The notes beneath the pieces were generated by a model, which saw only the letters and a program-made list of their open reading frames with translations, did no database searches and was not told the DNA's origin. The translations under genes were made by a program, and so were the position numbers. From assembly GCA_947166305.1 (NCBI GenBank), contig CAMVDV010000003.1:44635-108634 (forward strand): a stretch of DNA of 64,000 nucleotides, in the 5' to 3' direction. Shown piece by piece: positions 44,198 to 51,420 of this stretch. The number at the start of each line of letters is the position of its first letter. Position 1 is the first letter of the stretch. The DNA is from an uncultured Prevotellaceae bacterium. GTDB lineage: Bacteria > Bacteroidota > Bacteroidia > Bacteroidales > Bacteroidaceae.

Positions 44198-45715
44198 ATG
44201 AGCAAGAAAGCACTCTTGATGATCCTTGACGGCTGGGGCATAGGCAACCGCGGCAAGGGCGACGTCATCTACAACACTCCCACTCCCAACCTCGACAAGA
44301 TTAATGCCACTTATCCCCACAGCCAGCTGCTGGCCTGCGGCGAGAACGTCGGTCTGCCCGACGGACAGATGGGCAACTCGGAGGTGGGTCACCTCAACAT
44401 CGGCGCCGGACGCATCGTCTATCAGGACTTGGTAAAGATTAATCGCGCCTGTCAGGACGGCAGCATCCTGAAGAATCCCGAAGTGGTCAGCGCTTACGAA
44501 TACGCTAAGGCCAATGGCAAGAGCGTCCACCTCATGGGCCTCACCTCGAATGGCGGCGTACACTCCTCACTCGACCATCTCTTCAAACTCATCGAAATCG
44601 GCAAGCAGTACGGCATCTGCCACACGTTCATCCACTGCTTTATGGACGGTCGCGACACCGACCCCAAGAGCGGCAAGGGCTTCATAGGAGAGGTGCTGCA
44701 GAAATGTCAGGAGGCCGGCAATGCCGACATCGCCAGCATCATCGGCCGCTTCTACGCCATGGACCGCGACAAACGCTGGGAACGCATCAAGATAGCCTAC
44801 GACCTGCTCGTCAGCGCCGAAGGCAAACAGGCCAAAGACCTGCTGGAAGCCATGCAGGAAAGCTACGACGAAGGCGTCACCGACGAGTTCATCAAGCCCA
44901 TCAACAACAGCCTCGTTGACGGCACAATCAAGGAGGGCGACGTCGTCATCTTCTTCAACTACCGCAACGACCGCGCCAAGGAACTCACCATCGTGCTCAC
45001 CCAGCAAGACATGCCCGAGCAGGGAATGCACACCATCCCCGGCCTGCAATACTACTGCATGACGCCCTACGACGCATCCTTCCAGGGCCTCCACATCCTC
45101 TTCCCCAAGGAGAACGTAGAGAACACTCTGGGCGAATACCTCAGTCAGCAGGGCCTCAAGCAGCTCCACACAGCCGAGACAGAGAAGTACGCACACGTCA
45201 CCTTCTTCTTCAACGGCGGGCGCGAGGCTCCCTACGAAGGCGAAGAACGCATCCTCGTGGCCAGTCCCAAGGTTGCCACCTACGACCTCAAGCCCGAGAT
45301 GAGCGCCTATGAGGTGAAAGACAAGCTTGTGGAAGCCATCCGGCAGGACAAGTTCGACTTCATCGTAGTCAACTTTGCCAATGGCGACATGGTGGGACAC
45401 ACGGGAGTGTATGAGGCAATAGAAGCCGCCGTGAAGGCTGTAGATAAATGCGTGGGCGAAGTCATCGAAGCAGCCCGTCAGACAGGCTACGAAGCCATCA
45501 TCATTGCCGACCACGGCAACGCCGACAATGCCCTCAACCCCGACGGCACGCCCAACACGGCACACTCGCTCAACCCCGTGCCCTTCATCTACATCACCGA
45601 CCGCAAGGACGTCACAGTAGAGAACGGCGTGCTGGCCGACGTAGCGCCCAGCATCCTGCACATCATGGGCCTGCCCCAGCCGAAGGAAATGACAGGCAAG
45701 TGCTTGATTAAGTAA
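44198..45715 (+). CDS. gpmI: 2,3-bisphosphoglycerate-independent phosphoglycerate mutase
   Basis: This cytoplasmic Mn-dependent enzyme interconverts 3- and 2-phosphoglycerate in glycolysis. The 505-residue length is typical of the alkaline phosphatase superfamily form. Motifs seen are [12 protein letters not shown] (metal-binding Asp), [22 protein letters not shown] (the Ser nucleophile in GNSEVGH), [64 protein letters not shown] and [12 protein letters not shown]. It has its own promoter and stands alone. Confidence 0.97.
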   Translation: MSKKALLMILDGWGIGNRGKGDVIYNTPTPNLDKINATYPHSQLLACGENVGLPDGQMGNSEVGHLNIGAGRIVYQDLVKINRACQDGSILKNPEVVSAYEYAKANGKSVHLMGLTSNGGVHSSLDHLFKLIEIGKQYGICHTFIHCFMDGRDTDPKSGKGFIGEVLQKCQEAGNADIASIIGRFYAMDRDKRWERIKIAYDLLVSAEGKQAKDLLEAMQESYDEGVTDEFIKPINNSLVDGTIKEGDVVIFFNYRNDRAKELTIVLTQQDMPEQGMHTIPGLQYYCMTPYDASFQGLHILFPKENVENTLGEYLSQQGLKQLHTAETEKYAHVTFFFNGGREAPYEGEERILVASPKVATYDLKPEMSAYEVKDKLVEAIRQDKFDFIVVNFANGDMVGHTGVYEAIEAAVKAVDKCVGEVIEAARQTGYEAIIIADHGNADNALNPDGTPNTAHSLNPVPFIYITDRKDVTVENGVLADVAPSILHIMGLPQPKEMTGKCLIK

Positions 45716-45732
45716 ACAATCCGATATCAATA

Positions 45733-45816
45733 AACCACGAATTGCACGAATTACACGAATTGGCTACGCCTTCAGTCGGCAGTAAACAATTTGTGTAATT
45801 CGTGCAATTCGTGGTT
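45733..45816. repeat. 28-bp inverted repeat (CACGAATT family)
   Basis: The left arm at 45733-45761 and right arm at 45789-45816 are complementary over about 28 bp with one mismatch; each arm is itself built of ACGAATT steps (ATTGCACGAATTACACGAAT). It can form one long hairpin between the converging gpmI and toxin genes, and resembles a dispersed palindromic repeat. Confidence 0.8.
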
Positions 45817-45856
45817 AAAAAGATTGCCCGCAACGCTCGCGTGCTGCTTAAAGACT

Positions 45857-46129
45857 TCAGCCGAACAGCTCCGAGTGAGTGCCGAGGCGGACAAGTTCGA
45901 TGATGTCTCGCTCGGGGTCGAACCATACCAACAGAAAATTGCCCTGGATGTGACATTCCATGCAGCCTTTGTACTGTCCCCAAAGCATGTGCGGCTTGTA
46001 CTCCGCAGGGATGGGTTGCTCGCGCTGAAGCATCTTCAGGACCTCTTTCAAGGCTTCAAGCTTCTTAGGCTGGTTCTTATACCGCTTATAATCTTTTTTA
46101 TACCGACTAGAAAGAAAGAGCGTCTTCAT
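45857..46129 (-). CDS. Type II toxin, YafQ/RelE family mRNA interferase
   Basis: A 90-residue protein with the YafQ pattern: SSRYKKDYKRYKNQ at the N-terminus, LKMLQREQPIPAEYKPHML in the middle, then CHIQGNFLLVWFDPERDIIELVRLGTHSELFG at the C-terminus (longer matches are given by position, residues 59-90). The final GTHSELF carries the His that is catalytic in E. coli YafQ. It is a ribosome-dependent endoribonuclease in that family. The start overlaps the antitoxin stop by 4 bp (ATGA). Confidence 0.9.
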   Translation of the reverse strand: MKTLFLSSRYKKDYKRYKNQPKKLEALKEVLKMLQREQPIPAEYKPHMLWGQYKGCMECHIQGNFLLVWFDPERDIIELVRLGTHSELFG

Positions 46130-46386
46130 ACTTCGGCATCAAGAGCTTTAAACATTTCGTCAACATCATTGTATAAGTCCTTGGCAGGATATTCCTTCCT
46201 GTTCATGGCTTCCATGATGGCGGCCTTGGTCACCTCGTTAGGCTCATCGTAGACGACATCGAGCAACACGTTTTCCACATAGTTGTTGAGCGTGCGGTTC
46301 TCGCGGGCTGCCTTGCGCTTCAGCCCCTCCAGGAGGTCGGTCCTGAGTCGGAAGGAAGTGGGCTTCCTTGTGATTGTTGTTCCCAT
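46126..46386 (-). CDS. Antitoxin of the YafQ-type module (RelB/DinJ-like)
   Basis: An 86-residue protein beginning MGTTITRKPTSFRLRTDLLE, a ribbon-helix-helix-type DNA-binding start, followed by KAARENRTLNNYVENVLLD. The C-terminal acidic half (LYNDVDEMFKALDAEV) would wrap the toxin. The ATG at 46386 was chosen because it lies just after the minus-strand promoter and gives the normal antitoxin length; the frame extends upstream but without promoter support. Confidence 0.85.
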   Translation of the reverse strand: MGTTITRKPTSFRLRTDLLEGLKRKAARENRTLNNYVENVLLDVVYDEPNEVTKAAIMEAMNRKEYPAKDLYNDVDEMFKALDAEV

Positions 46387-46418
46387 AAACAAATGACTTT
46401 TTGTATTGCTTCTGCTTG

Positions 46419-46450
46419 CAAAAGTAATACATTCCGCCGACACTTCCAAA
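46419..46450 (-). promoter_or_regulatory. Promoter for the toxin-antitoxin operon
   Basis: On the minus strand TTTG (46450-46447), 20 nt and TACTTTTG (46426-46419), about 33 nt before the antitoxin start. Confidence 0.75.
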
Positions 46451-46549
46451 TATACTCCGATAAATTTGGCAATCCCCTCGCTTATTCGCATCCTTTGAGA
46501 GCCTCTAAGCTGCTCTCGTTCGGAAAAACAAAGAAAAACAAGCTTTTCC

Positions 46550-46580
46550 TTTGCTGTTCTCTCACTTCTTCGTACCTTTG
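46550..46580 (+). promoter_or_regulatory. Promoter for ung
   Basis: TTTG (46550-46553), 19 nt and TACCTTTG (46573-46580), 18 nt before the ATG. Confidence 0.8.
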
Positions 46581-46598
46581 CCCTATAAATAAGTAAAA

Positions 46599-47261
46599 AT
46601 GGATGTAAAGATAGAACCTTCCTGGGGAGCACAGCTGGCTGCGGAGTTCGGCAAGCCTTACTTCGCCGAGCTGACGCAGTTCGTGCGACAGGAGTACGCT
46701 GCCGGCACTTGCTATCCGCCCGGGCGCCTCATCTTCAATGCCTTCGACACGACACCCTTCCACCAAGTGCGCGTCGTCATCCTCGGGCAAGACCCCTATC
46801 ATGGTCCCGGACAAGCCCACGGACTTTGCTTCAGCGTGAACGACGGCATTCCCTTCCCGCCATCGCTTCAGAACATCTTCAAGGAGGTGCAGGCCGAGAC
46901 GGGCGCGCCCATCCCTGCTTCAGGCAACCTCATGCGATGGGCCAGACAGGGCGTCTTCCTGCTCAACACGTGTCTCACCGTCCGCGAGCATCAAGCCTTT
47001 AGCCACAGCGGACACGGATGGGAGACGTTCACCGACGCTGCCATCGCCGCCCTCAACAGCGGACGCGACCACCTCGTCTTCATGCTCTGGGGAGCACCGG
47101 CAGGCAGGAAGGCCGCACTCATCGACCAGCGTCGTCACCTCGTCCTACAGAGCGCACATCCCAGTCCGCTGAGCGCCATGCGCGGCTTCATGGGCAACGG
47201 ACACTTCCTCAAGTGCAACGAATACTTGCGAGAGCATGGACAAGAACCCATCCTTTGGTAA
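46599..47261 (+). CDS. ung: Uracil-DNA glycosylase
   Basis: Family 1 UDG removes uracil from DNA at the start of base-excision repair. The 220-residue protein has the water-activating loop VVILGQDPYHGPGQAHGL (Asp in GQDPYH), FPPSLQNIFKEV, GVFLLNTCLTV, and the minor-groove loop HPSPLSAMRGF with the catalytic His. Length and motifs are standard. The following gene begins 26 bp inside its 3' end. Confidence 0.98.
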   Translation: MDVKIEPSWGAQLAAEFGKPYFAELTQFVRQEYAAGTCYPPGRLIFNAFDTTPFHQVRVVILGQDPYHGPGQAHGLCFSVNDGIPFPPSLQNIFKEVQAETGAPIPASGNLMRWARQGVFLLNTCLTVREHQAFSHSGHGWETFTDAAIAALNSGRDHLVFMLWGAPAGRKAALIDQRRHLVLQSAHPSPLSAMRGFMGNGHFLKCNEYLREHGQEPILW

Positions 47262-47802
47262 CCTCATCGAGGTGGGCGACGTCATTCTCCACAGCGACAT
47301 CCTCACCGAATGCTTCTGCTGCGACATCGACCGCTGCCACGGACGTTGCTGCGAGGAAGGCGATGCCGGTGCGCCCGTCACGCTCGACGAGATAGCCTAC
47401 ATCGAGGAGAACCTCGACGAACTGTGGCCGCAGCTCTCGGCAGGCGCGCAAGCCATTATCGACAAGCAAGGCGTCTGCTATCCCGACCCCGAGGGCGAAC
47501 TCGTGACGAGCATCGTCTGCGGCGGCAACTGCGCCTTCCGCAGCTCACATGGCTGTCTCTTAAAGCAAAAGCCCATCAGCTGCCACCTCTACCCCATCCG
47601 CGAGAAGAAGCTCGGTCCGCTCGTCGGCCTCAACTACCATCGCTGGAACATCTGCCAGGACGCCGTCCGCCTTGGCACAGAACGCGGCATCCGCCTCTAC
47701 CAGTTCCTGCGCGAGCCCCTCATCCGTCGCTTCGGCAAGGCGTGGTACGACGAGCTTTGCACCGTGGCCGACGTGTTCTTGCGGCAAGACCTGCCGCACT
47801 AA
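47236..47802 (+). CDS. DUF3109 family cysteine-cluster protein
   Basis: A 188-residue cytoplasmic protein whose many Cys residues form the family pattern: ECFCCDIDRCHGRCCEEGD near the N-terminus, GVCYPDPEGE, VCGGNCAFRSSHGCLLKQKP, SCHLYPIR and NICQDAV. A bound metal or iron-sulfur cluster is likely; the function of DUF3109 is not established. The start overlaps ung by 26 bp in another frame, so the two are probably translationally coupled. Confidence 0.88.
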   Translation: MDKNPSFGNLIEVGDVILHSDILTECFCCDIDRCHGRCCEEGDAGAPVTLDEIAYIEENLDELWPQLSAGAQAIIDKQGVCYPDPEGELVTSIVCGGNCAFRSSHGCLLKQKPISCHLYPIREKKLGPLVGLNYHRWNICQDAVRLGTERGIRLYQFLREPLIRRFGKAWYDELCTVADVFLRQDLPH

Positions 47803-47811
47803 CATACACTT

Positions 47812-47846
47812 GAAAGGCCGACACCCCATGCGGATCCCGGCCTTTC
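47812..47846. terminator. Bidirectional terminator between converging genes
   Basis: GAAAGGCCG (47812-47820) pairs with CGGCCTTTC (47838-47846), flanked by short A and T tracts on the two sides. Confidence 0.65.
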
Positions 47847-47944
47847 CTCATTTCCCTCTTCTCTACATTTCTTATTGTATCCTCAACTTGACTTTGTCGA
47901 GGTCACTTTCGCTCGGAAGAACATGAGCGAGCTCAAATCTTCTC

Positions 47945-50536
47945 TCACTTAATCCAAACCTTCCTGCTGCTGCCGTCGGAGTAGCGGATGATGTTCAGGC
48001 CATTTTGCGGCTGTGACAGCCTGCGTCCCTGCAGGTCGTAGCGGGCCACTTCCGTCACCTCCGTGTCTGCCTTCACGCCTTCGATGCCGTCGGGATCGAC
48101 GCTGGTGCTGAACGTCTGCACCTCGCCGAAGAATGTCTCGTTCTCCTCCGTCCTGACGAAGGCCACATAACAGTAGGTCGTCTCATAGTCGAGGCCTTCC
48201 AGAGCAGTCGTCATGATGTTGCCGCTTACCTCCACCGTCACGGCATCCGACGGGATGGAGGGTGCCTTCTTACGCAAGGAATATGACGATGTGTTCTTCC
48301 AGTACATGAAGCCCTGGCTCGTCACGCGGTCGGTGCCGCGCATGGCATAGCCCTTCACCTCGGCGCGGTTGCCGGTGACGCTGATGGTGGCGTAGGTATG
48401 GACAGTGGGCTCGAAGTAGGAGTAGTCCGAGGGGTCCATGCCTTTCCATTCGCCGTAGTAGGTGTTGCCCGTTGCCGAAATGTAGTAGGGGCGGAACTTC
48501 CAGAGGTAGTTGCTGTTGAGGCTGCGGATGTATCCTTCCATTGTGCCTTCGTAGAGATAGGCTCCGCCGCTCTTGGAGTCGAAGTCGTCTGTCCAGTCCG
48601 TGCGTCGCCACTCGAAGCCCACGTTTGCTTCCTCGTCATCGAGATTCGACGTCGCACAGACAATGACGTTGCCCTCGGAGATAACTCTTGGCATCAGGGT
48701 GGCGAGCGTGAGCGGCTCCGTCGTAAACGAGACATCTGTCTGAACGGTTCCGCCTTCCTGTGTCGTAACGTGGAAAGTCTTGGTATATTGGGTTTCAGGG
48801 TCAAGGCCAGTGAGCTTCACGTCCGTCTGGCCAGGGTAGCCGTCGAACCCGAAGTCTGTGACCGTGGCATCGATGACGCCTTGGAGTTCTCCTGTCAGCA
48901 GACAGCTTGAGGCTCCGACCTCACAGGATGCGCTGACTTCGATGGGAATGGTCTCGTACCAAACCGGCTTGCGAAAGGTATATTTGTCTGAAACGACGAC
49001 ATAATAGACGAACTCGTGCCTTTCGCCCGGCGCCAAGCCTGTGACCGAGCACTCGTCTCCAACACCAATTCCCTCGAAGCCACTCTCTGTCACCTCCGCA
49101 TCGCCTGCATCATAATACCCGACAGCCGATATTGTCAGGTTCGTCACCTTCTTACTGTCAACCTCCATCTCCACGGGGCGTGTAGTCACAGAACGCGTCA
49201 AGGTGAGGCACTTGTTTGGGCTCTTGACGTCAAGCACAAGGGTGTATTCCGTGTTGGGGCAGAGTCCTGCCAGCTTATACCAACTGCCAATTACTTGTGC
49301 AAAGTCTTGGTTGAAGACGTTCTCAAACTCCGGATAGAGGTAGGGTACATAGAAGGTTATCGTGGTCTGCGTCTTTGATGACTCGCCTATACTAGGTTTA
49401 CTGAGGATTCCCTCCGTCTCCACATCGTAAGCCCTCAAGCCGCACTCCCACAAAGTCAGCAACGCATCCGTGCCTCGGCGTACATATAAGCTTGCATACT
49501 TGTAGAAGGCATCATACCCGATGGACTGCACATTGTCTCCCACCGTTACAGAGCTTAAACTGCTACAGCCCTGGAAGGCTTCCCGCCCGATGGTCGTGAC
49601 GCTGTTTGGAATGGTCAGCGAGGTAAGCTGGTAGTTGCCCCGAAAAGCCTCGTCGCCTATGGTTTCAATGCCCTCTTCAAGCGTAAGTGATTTCAGGCCG
49701 CAGCCACTAAAAGCAGCGTTGCCAATGCTTTTCACGCTGCCTGGCACGACAAGCGATGTCAGTTTGTAGCAGCCGTTGAAGGCCTCGTCGCCGATGCTGG
49801 TCACACTTTCCGGAATAGACACGGACGTCGGGTAGCACAAGCGGAAAGCGCCATCGCCGATAGCAGTCACATTATTCGGAATGATAATGTCAGAGGATGC
49901 CCAAGGCCTGCATTTCAACAGCACGCCGTCCTTTATCACAAGTTCGTCGTTTGGACTCTCGTCGCACATAGTTGCCCCCCAGTTATCGCTGCTTGTGAGC
50001 GTAGAATTATTAACGAAGGCGCTTGGCATGAAATAGCAGCCGTCGAAGGCACTGTTGCTTATGCTGGTCACACTGCCCGGGATGGTGACATACGCCAACC
50101 CTCTGCACGCGCTGAAGGCTCCGTTGCCTATGCTCGTCACGCCCTCAGGAATGGTGATCGCCTTCAGGCTGTAACAGCAAAAGAAGGTGTATGGCTCGAT
50201 TGCCTTTACGCCGCTGGGGATGGTAAGGTCGGACAGGCTGGCGCAATAGCAGAAGGCATTGTCGCCGATGCTGGTCACCGTGGCCGGGACCATCAGGCTT
50301 GTCATCTTGCAGGAGTTGAAGGCGGCACTGCCGATGGCCGTCACCGTGTATGTGATGCCGCCTGACACGACAGAAGATGGGATGACGACAGCATCCTTGT
50401 CCCCCGAATATCCTGCCACTGTAGCCTCGCTGCCAGAGAAGTTGTAGTAGATGCCGTCTATCTCGGCATCGTAGGCCGAGGCAGAGAGAACGCAGAGTTG
50501 CGCAAGGAGCGCAAGGAGTAGGATTTTTGTTTTCAT
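47945..50536 (-). CDS. BspA-type leucine-rich repeat surface protein
   Basis: An 863-residue exported protein (signal peptide MKTKILLLALLAQLCVLSASA). Residues 45-370 consist of about 12-14 BspA-type repeats of roughly 23 residues such as VTSIGDNAFCYCASLSDLTIP and VTTIGREAFQGCSSLSSVTV. Then come fibronectin-like beta domains (about 390-830) with repeated TEYTLVLDVKSPN and YETTYCYVAFVRT lines, and the shared tail RYDLQGRRLSQPQNGLNIIRY. BspA of Tannerella forsythia binds host proteins; a similar adhesin role is likely. The transcript appears to carry a structured leader of about 390 nt. Confidence 0.88.
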   Translation of the reverse strand: MKTKILLLALLAQLCVLSASAYDAEIDGIYYNFSGSEATVAGYSGDKDAVVIPSSVVSGGITYTVTAIGSAAFNSCKMTSLMVPATVTSIGDNAFCYCASLSDLTIPSGVKAIEPYTFFCCYSLKAITIPEGVTSIGNGAFSACRGLAYVTIPGSVTSISNSAFDGCYFMPSAFVNNSTLTSSDNWGATMCDESPNDELVIKDGVLLKCRPWASSDIIIPNNVTAIGDGAFRLCYPTSVSIPESVTSIGDEAFNGCYKLTSLVVPGSVKSIGNAAFSGCGLKSLTLEEGIETIGDEAFRGNYQLTSLTIPNSVTTIGREAFQGCSSLSSVTVGDNVQSIGYDAFYKYASLYVRRGTDALLTLWECGLRAYDVETEGILSKPSIGESSKTQTTITFYVPYLYPEFENVFNQDFAQVIGSWYKLAGLCPNTEYTLVLDVKSPNKCLTLTRSVTTRPVEMEVDSKKVTNLTISAVGYYDAGDAEVTESGFEGIGVGDECSVTGLAPGERHEFVYYVVVSDKYTFRKPVWYETIPIEVSASCEVGASSCLLTGELQGVIDATVTDFGFDGYPGQTDVKLTGLDPETQYTKTFHVTTQEGGTVQTDVSFTTEPLTLATLMPRVISEGNVIVCATSNLDDEEANVGFEWRRTDWTDDFDSKSGGAYLYEGTMEGYIRSLNSNYLWKFRPYYISATGNTYYGEWKGMDPSDYSYFEPTVHTYATISVTGNRAEVKGYAMRGTDRVTSQGFMYWKNTSSYSLRKKAPSIPSDAVTVEVSGNIMTTALEGLDYETTYCYVAFVRTEENETFFGEVQTFSTSVDPDGIEGVKADTEVTEVARYDLQGRRLSQPQNGLNIIRYSDGSSRKVWIK

Positions 50537-50583
50537 TTGTTTCTTTGTTTTAAGAAACGAAAAAGGCGTGAAACCATTCGAGG

Positions 50584-50727
50584 CTTGTTCTCAGCTTCTA
50601 GGTTACCGCCAAGTGACCATACTATGCAAACAAGCAAGAACAGTTCACGCCCTCAACGGACGTGAACCTTCTGAACTGCTTGCCCTCGCATAGAATAATT
50701 GGCGGTATTCAAGTTGGAGAGAACAAG
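50584..50727 (-). ncRNA. Structured leader or palindromic RNA element upstream of the BspA-like gene
   Basis: A 144-nt segment with nested complementarity: CTTGTTCTC (50584) with GAGAACAAG (50719), TACCGCCAA (50604) with TTGGCGGTA (50699), CTATGC (50622) with GCATAG (50688), and at the tip GTTCACG/CGTGAAC (50643, 50661) competing with CAGTTCA/TGAACTG (50641, 50672). The two alternative tip pairings could act as a switch. It lies on the transcript side of the minus-strand promoter at 50935 and 48 nt before the start codon. A small inserted element is the alternative. Confidence 0.5.
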
Positions 50728-51072
50728 AGCAGAAAGCTCATGTTATCGAGAAAACTGCGAACGGGACTTCAGGCGCACTTCTCCGTTGTTTGTTGATTGA
50801 TTAGAATTAGTGAAATGCTTGTTTGTCCCTTGGAAGCATGGCACCCGGTGCGACATCTTCCCTGTCTTTTTCTTCTTTTACTTCATAGGCGGTTTGTTTA
50901 ATGTTCTATGGGTGACTTTTTTGTGTTCTGCCTGCAAAGATATAAAAAGATTAGGGATTGGAGATTAGAGATTAGGTATTTTTTTGTATTTTTGTAATGA
51001 AAAAACCTTAAAACCTCATCAATATGTCCATGAAGTTAAAGCTTTCTGTGTGACTTTTGTTCTTGCGGCAGG
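50728..51072. other. Non-coding leader and promoter region
   Basis: Transcribed toward the BspA-like gene. It contains GAGC/GCTC hairpin sequence at about 50728-50742, a 10-codon frame beginning MSFLLLFSPT on the minus strand, and the promoter at 50935; upstream of that it is AT-rich. No gene is supported. Confidence 0.5.
50935..50942 (-). promoter_or_regulatory. -7 element for the BspA-like gene
   Basis: On the minus strand TATCTTTG (50942-50935). The leader to 50536 would be about 390 nt. No consensus -33 box is seen. Confidence 0.55.
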
Positions 51073-51098
51073 CGGACGCGCCACGGCGCGTCCCTACA
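51073..51098. repeat. GTAGGGACGCG palindromic repeat, copy on the opposite strand
   Basis: Identical over 26 bp to the unit at 29469, in the reverse orientation. A shortened form, GTAGGGACGCGTCCG, that lacks 10 bp of the centre is at 55613-55627. Confidence 0.9.
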
Positions 51099-51102
51099 GG
51101 CG

Positions 51103-51276
51103 ACTGATAAAAACGTTTAATTGGCAAAGTTAACACGTTTAGTTAGCGATGTTAACACGTTTAGTTTGCGAAGTAAACGTGCCTGCTGAAAAAGACTAAC
51201 GAGTGAAAGGCGATTTACTAACGTGTAATTGGCGATTTACTAACGTGTAATTGGCGATTTACTAACAAGTAATTGT
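51103..51276. repeat. 22-bp tandem array, 8 units (CACGTTTAGTT family)
   Basis: Units start at 51103, 51125, 51147, 51169, 51191 (20 bp), 51211, 51233 and 51255. The early units carry TTAACACGTTTAGTT; the last three carry TTACTAACGTGTAATTGG, a drifted version. The array is in the gap between the BspA-like gene and the convergently oriented end of the next gene. Confidence 0.9.
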
Positions 51277-51281
51277 TTTAT

Positions 51282-51334
51282 CGCATTGCAAATGCTTATA
51301 TTAAATGCTGTCGGATTACAAATCCGACAGAACG
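51282..51334. repeat. Dispersed CGCATTGCAAATG element, second copy
   Basis: CGCATTGCAAATGCTTATAT is shared with 29378; it is followed by the perfect hairpin CTGTCGGATT/AATCCGACAG. Confidence 0.75.
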
Positions 51335-51372
51335 GACAGAACGGGTGATGCCATGGTGCGGCACTACGGGTG

Positions 51373-51416
51373 GCTGCTAAACACGTTAAGTCGGCAGAGG
51401 GAACGTGATTAGTTTG
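51373..51416. repeat. 22-bp tandem array, 2 units (CACGTTAAG type)
   Basis: Units at 51373 and 51395, with AACACGTTAAGTCGG and AACGTGATTAGTTTG. They end 4 bp before the stop of the minus-strand gene. Confidence 0.75.
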
Positions 51417-51420
51417 AAAA

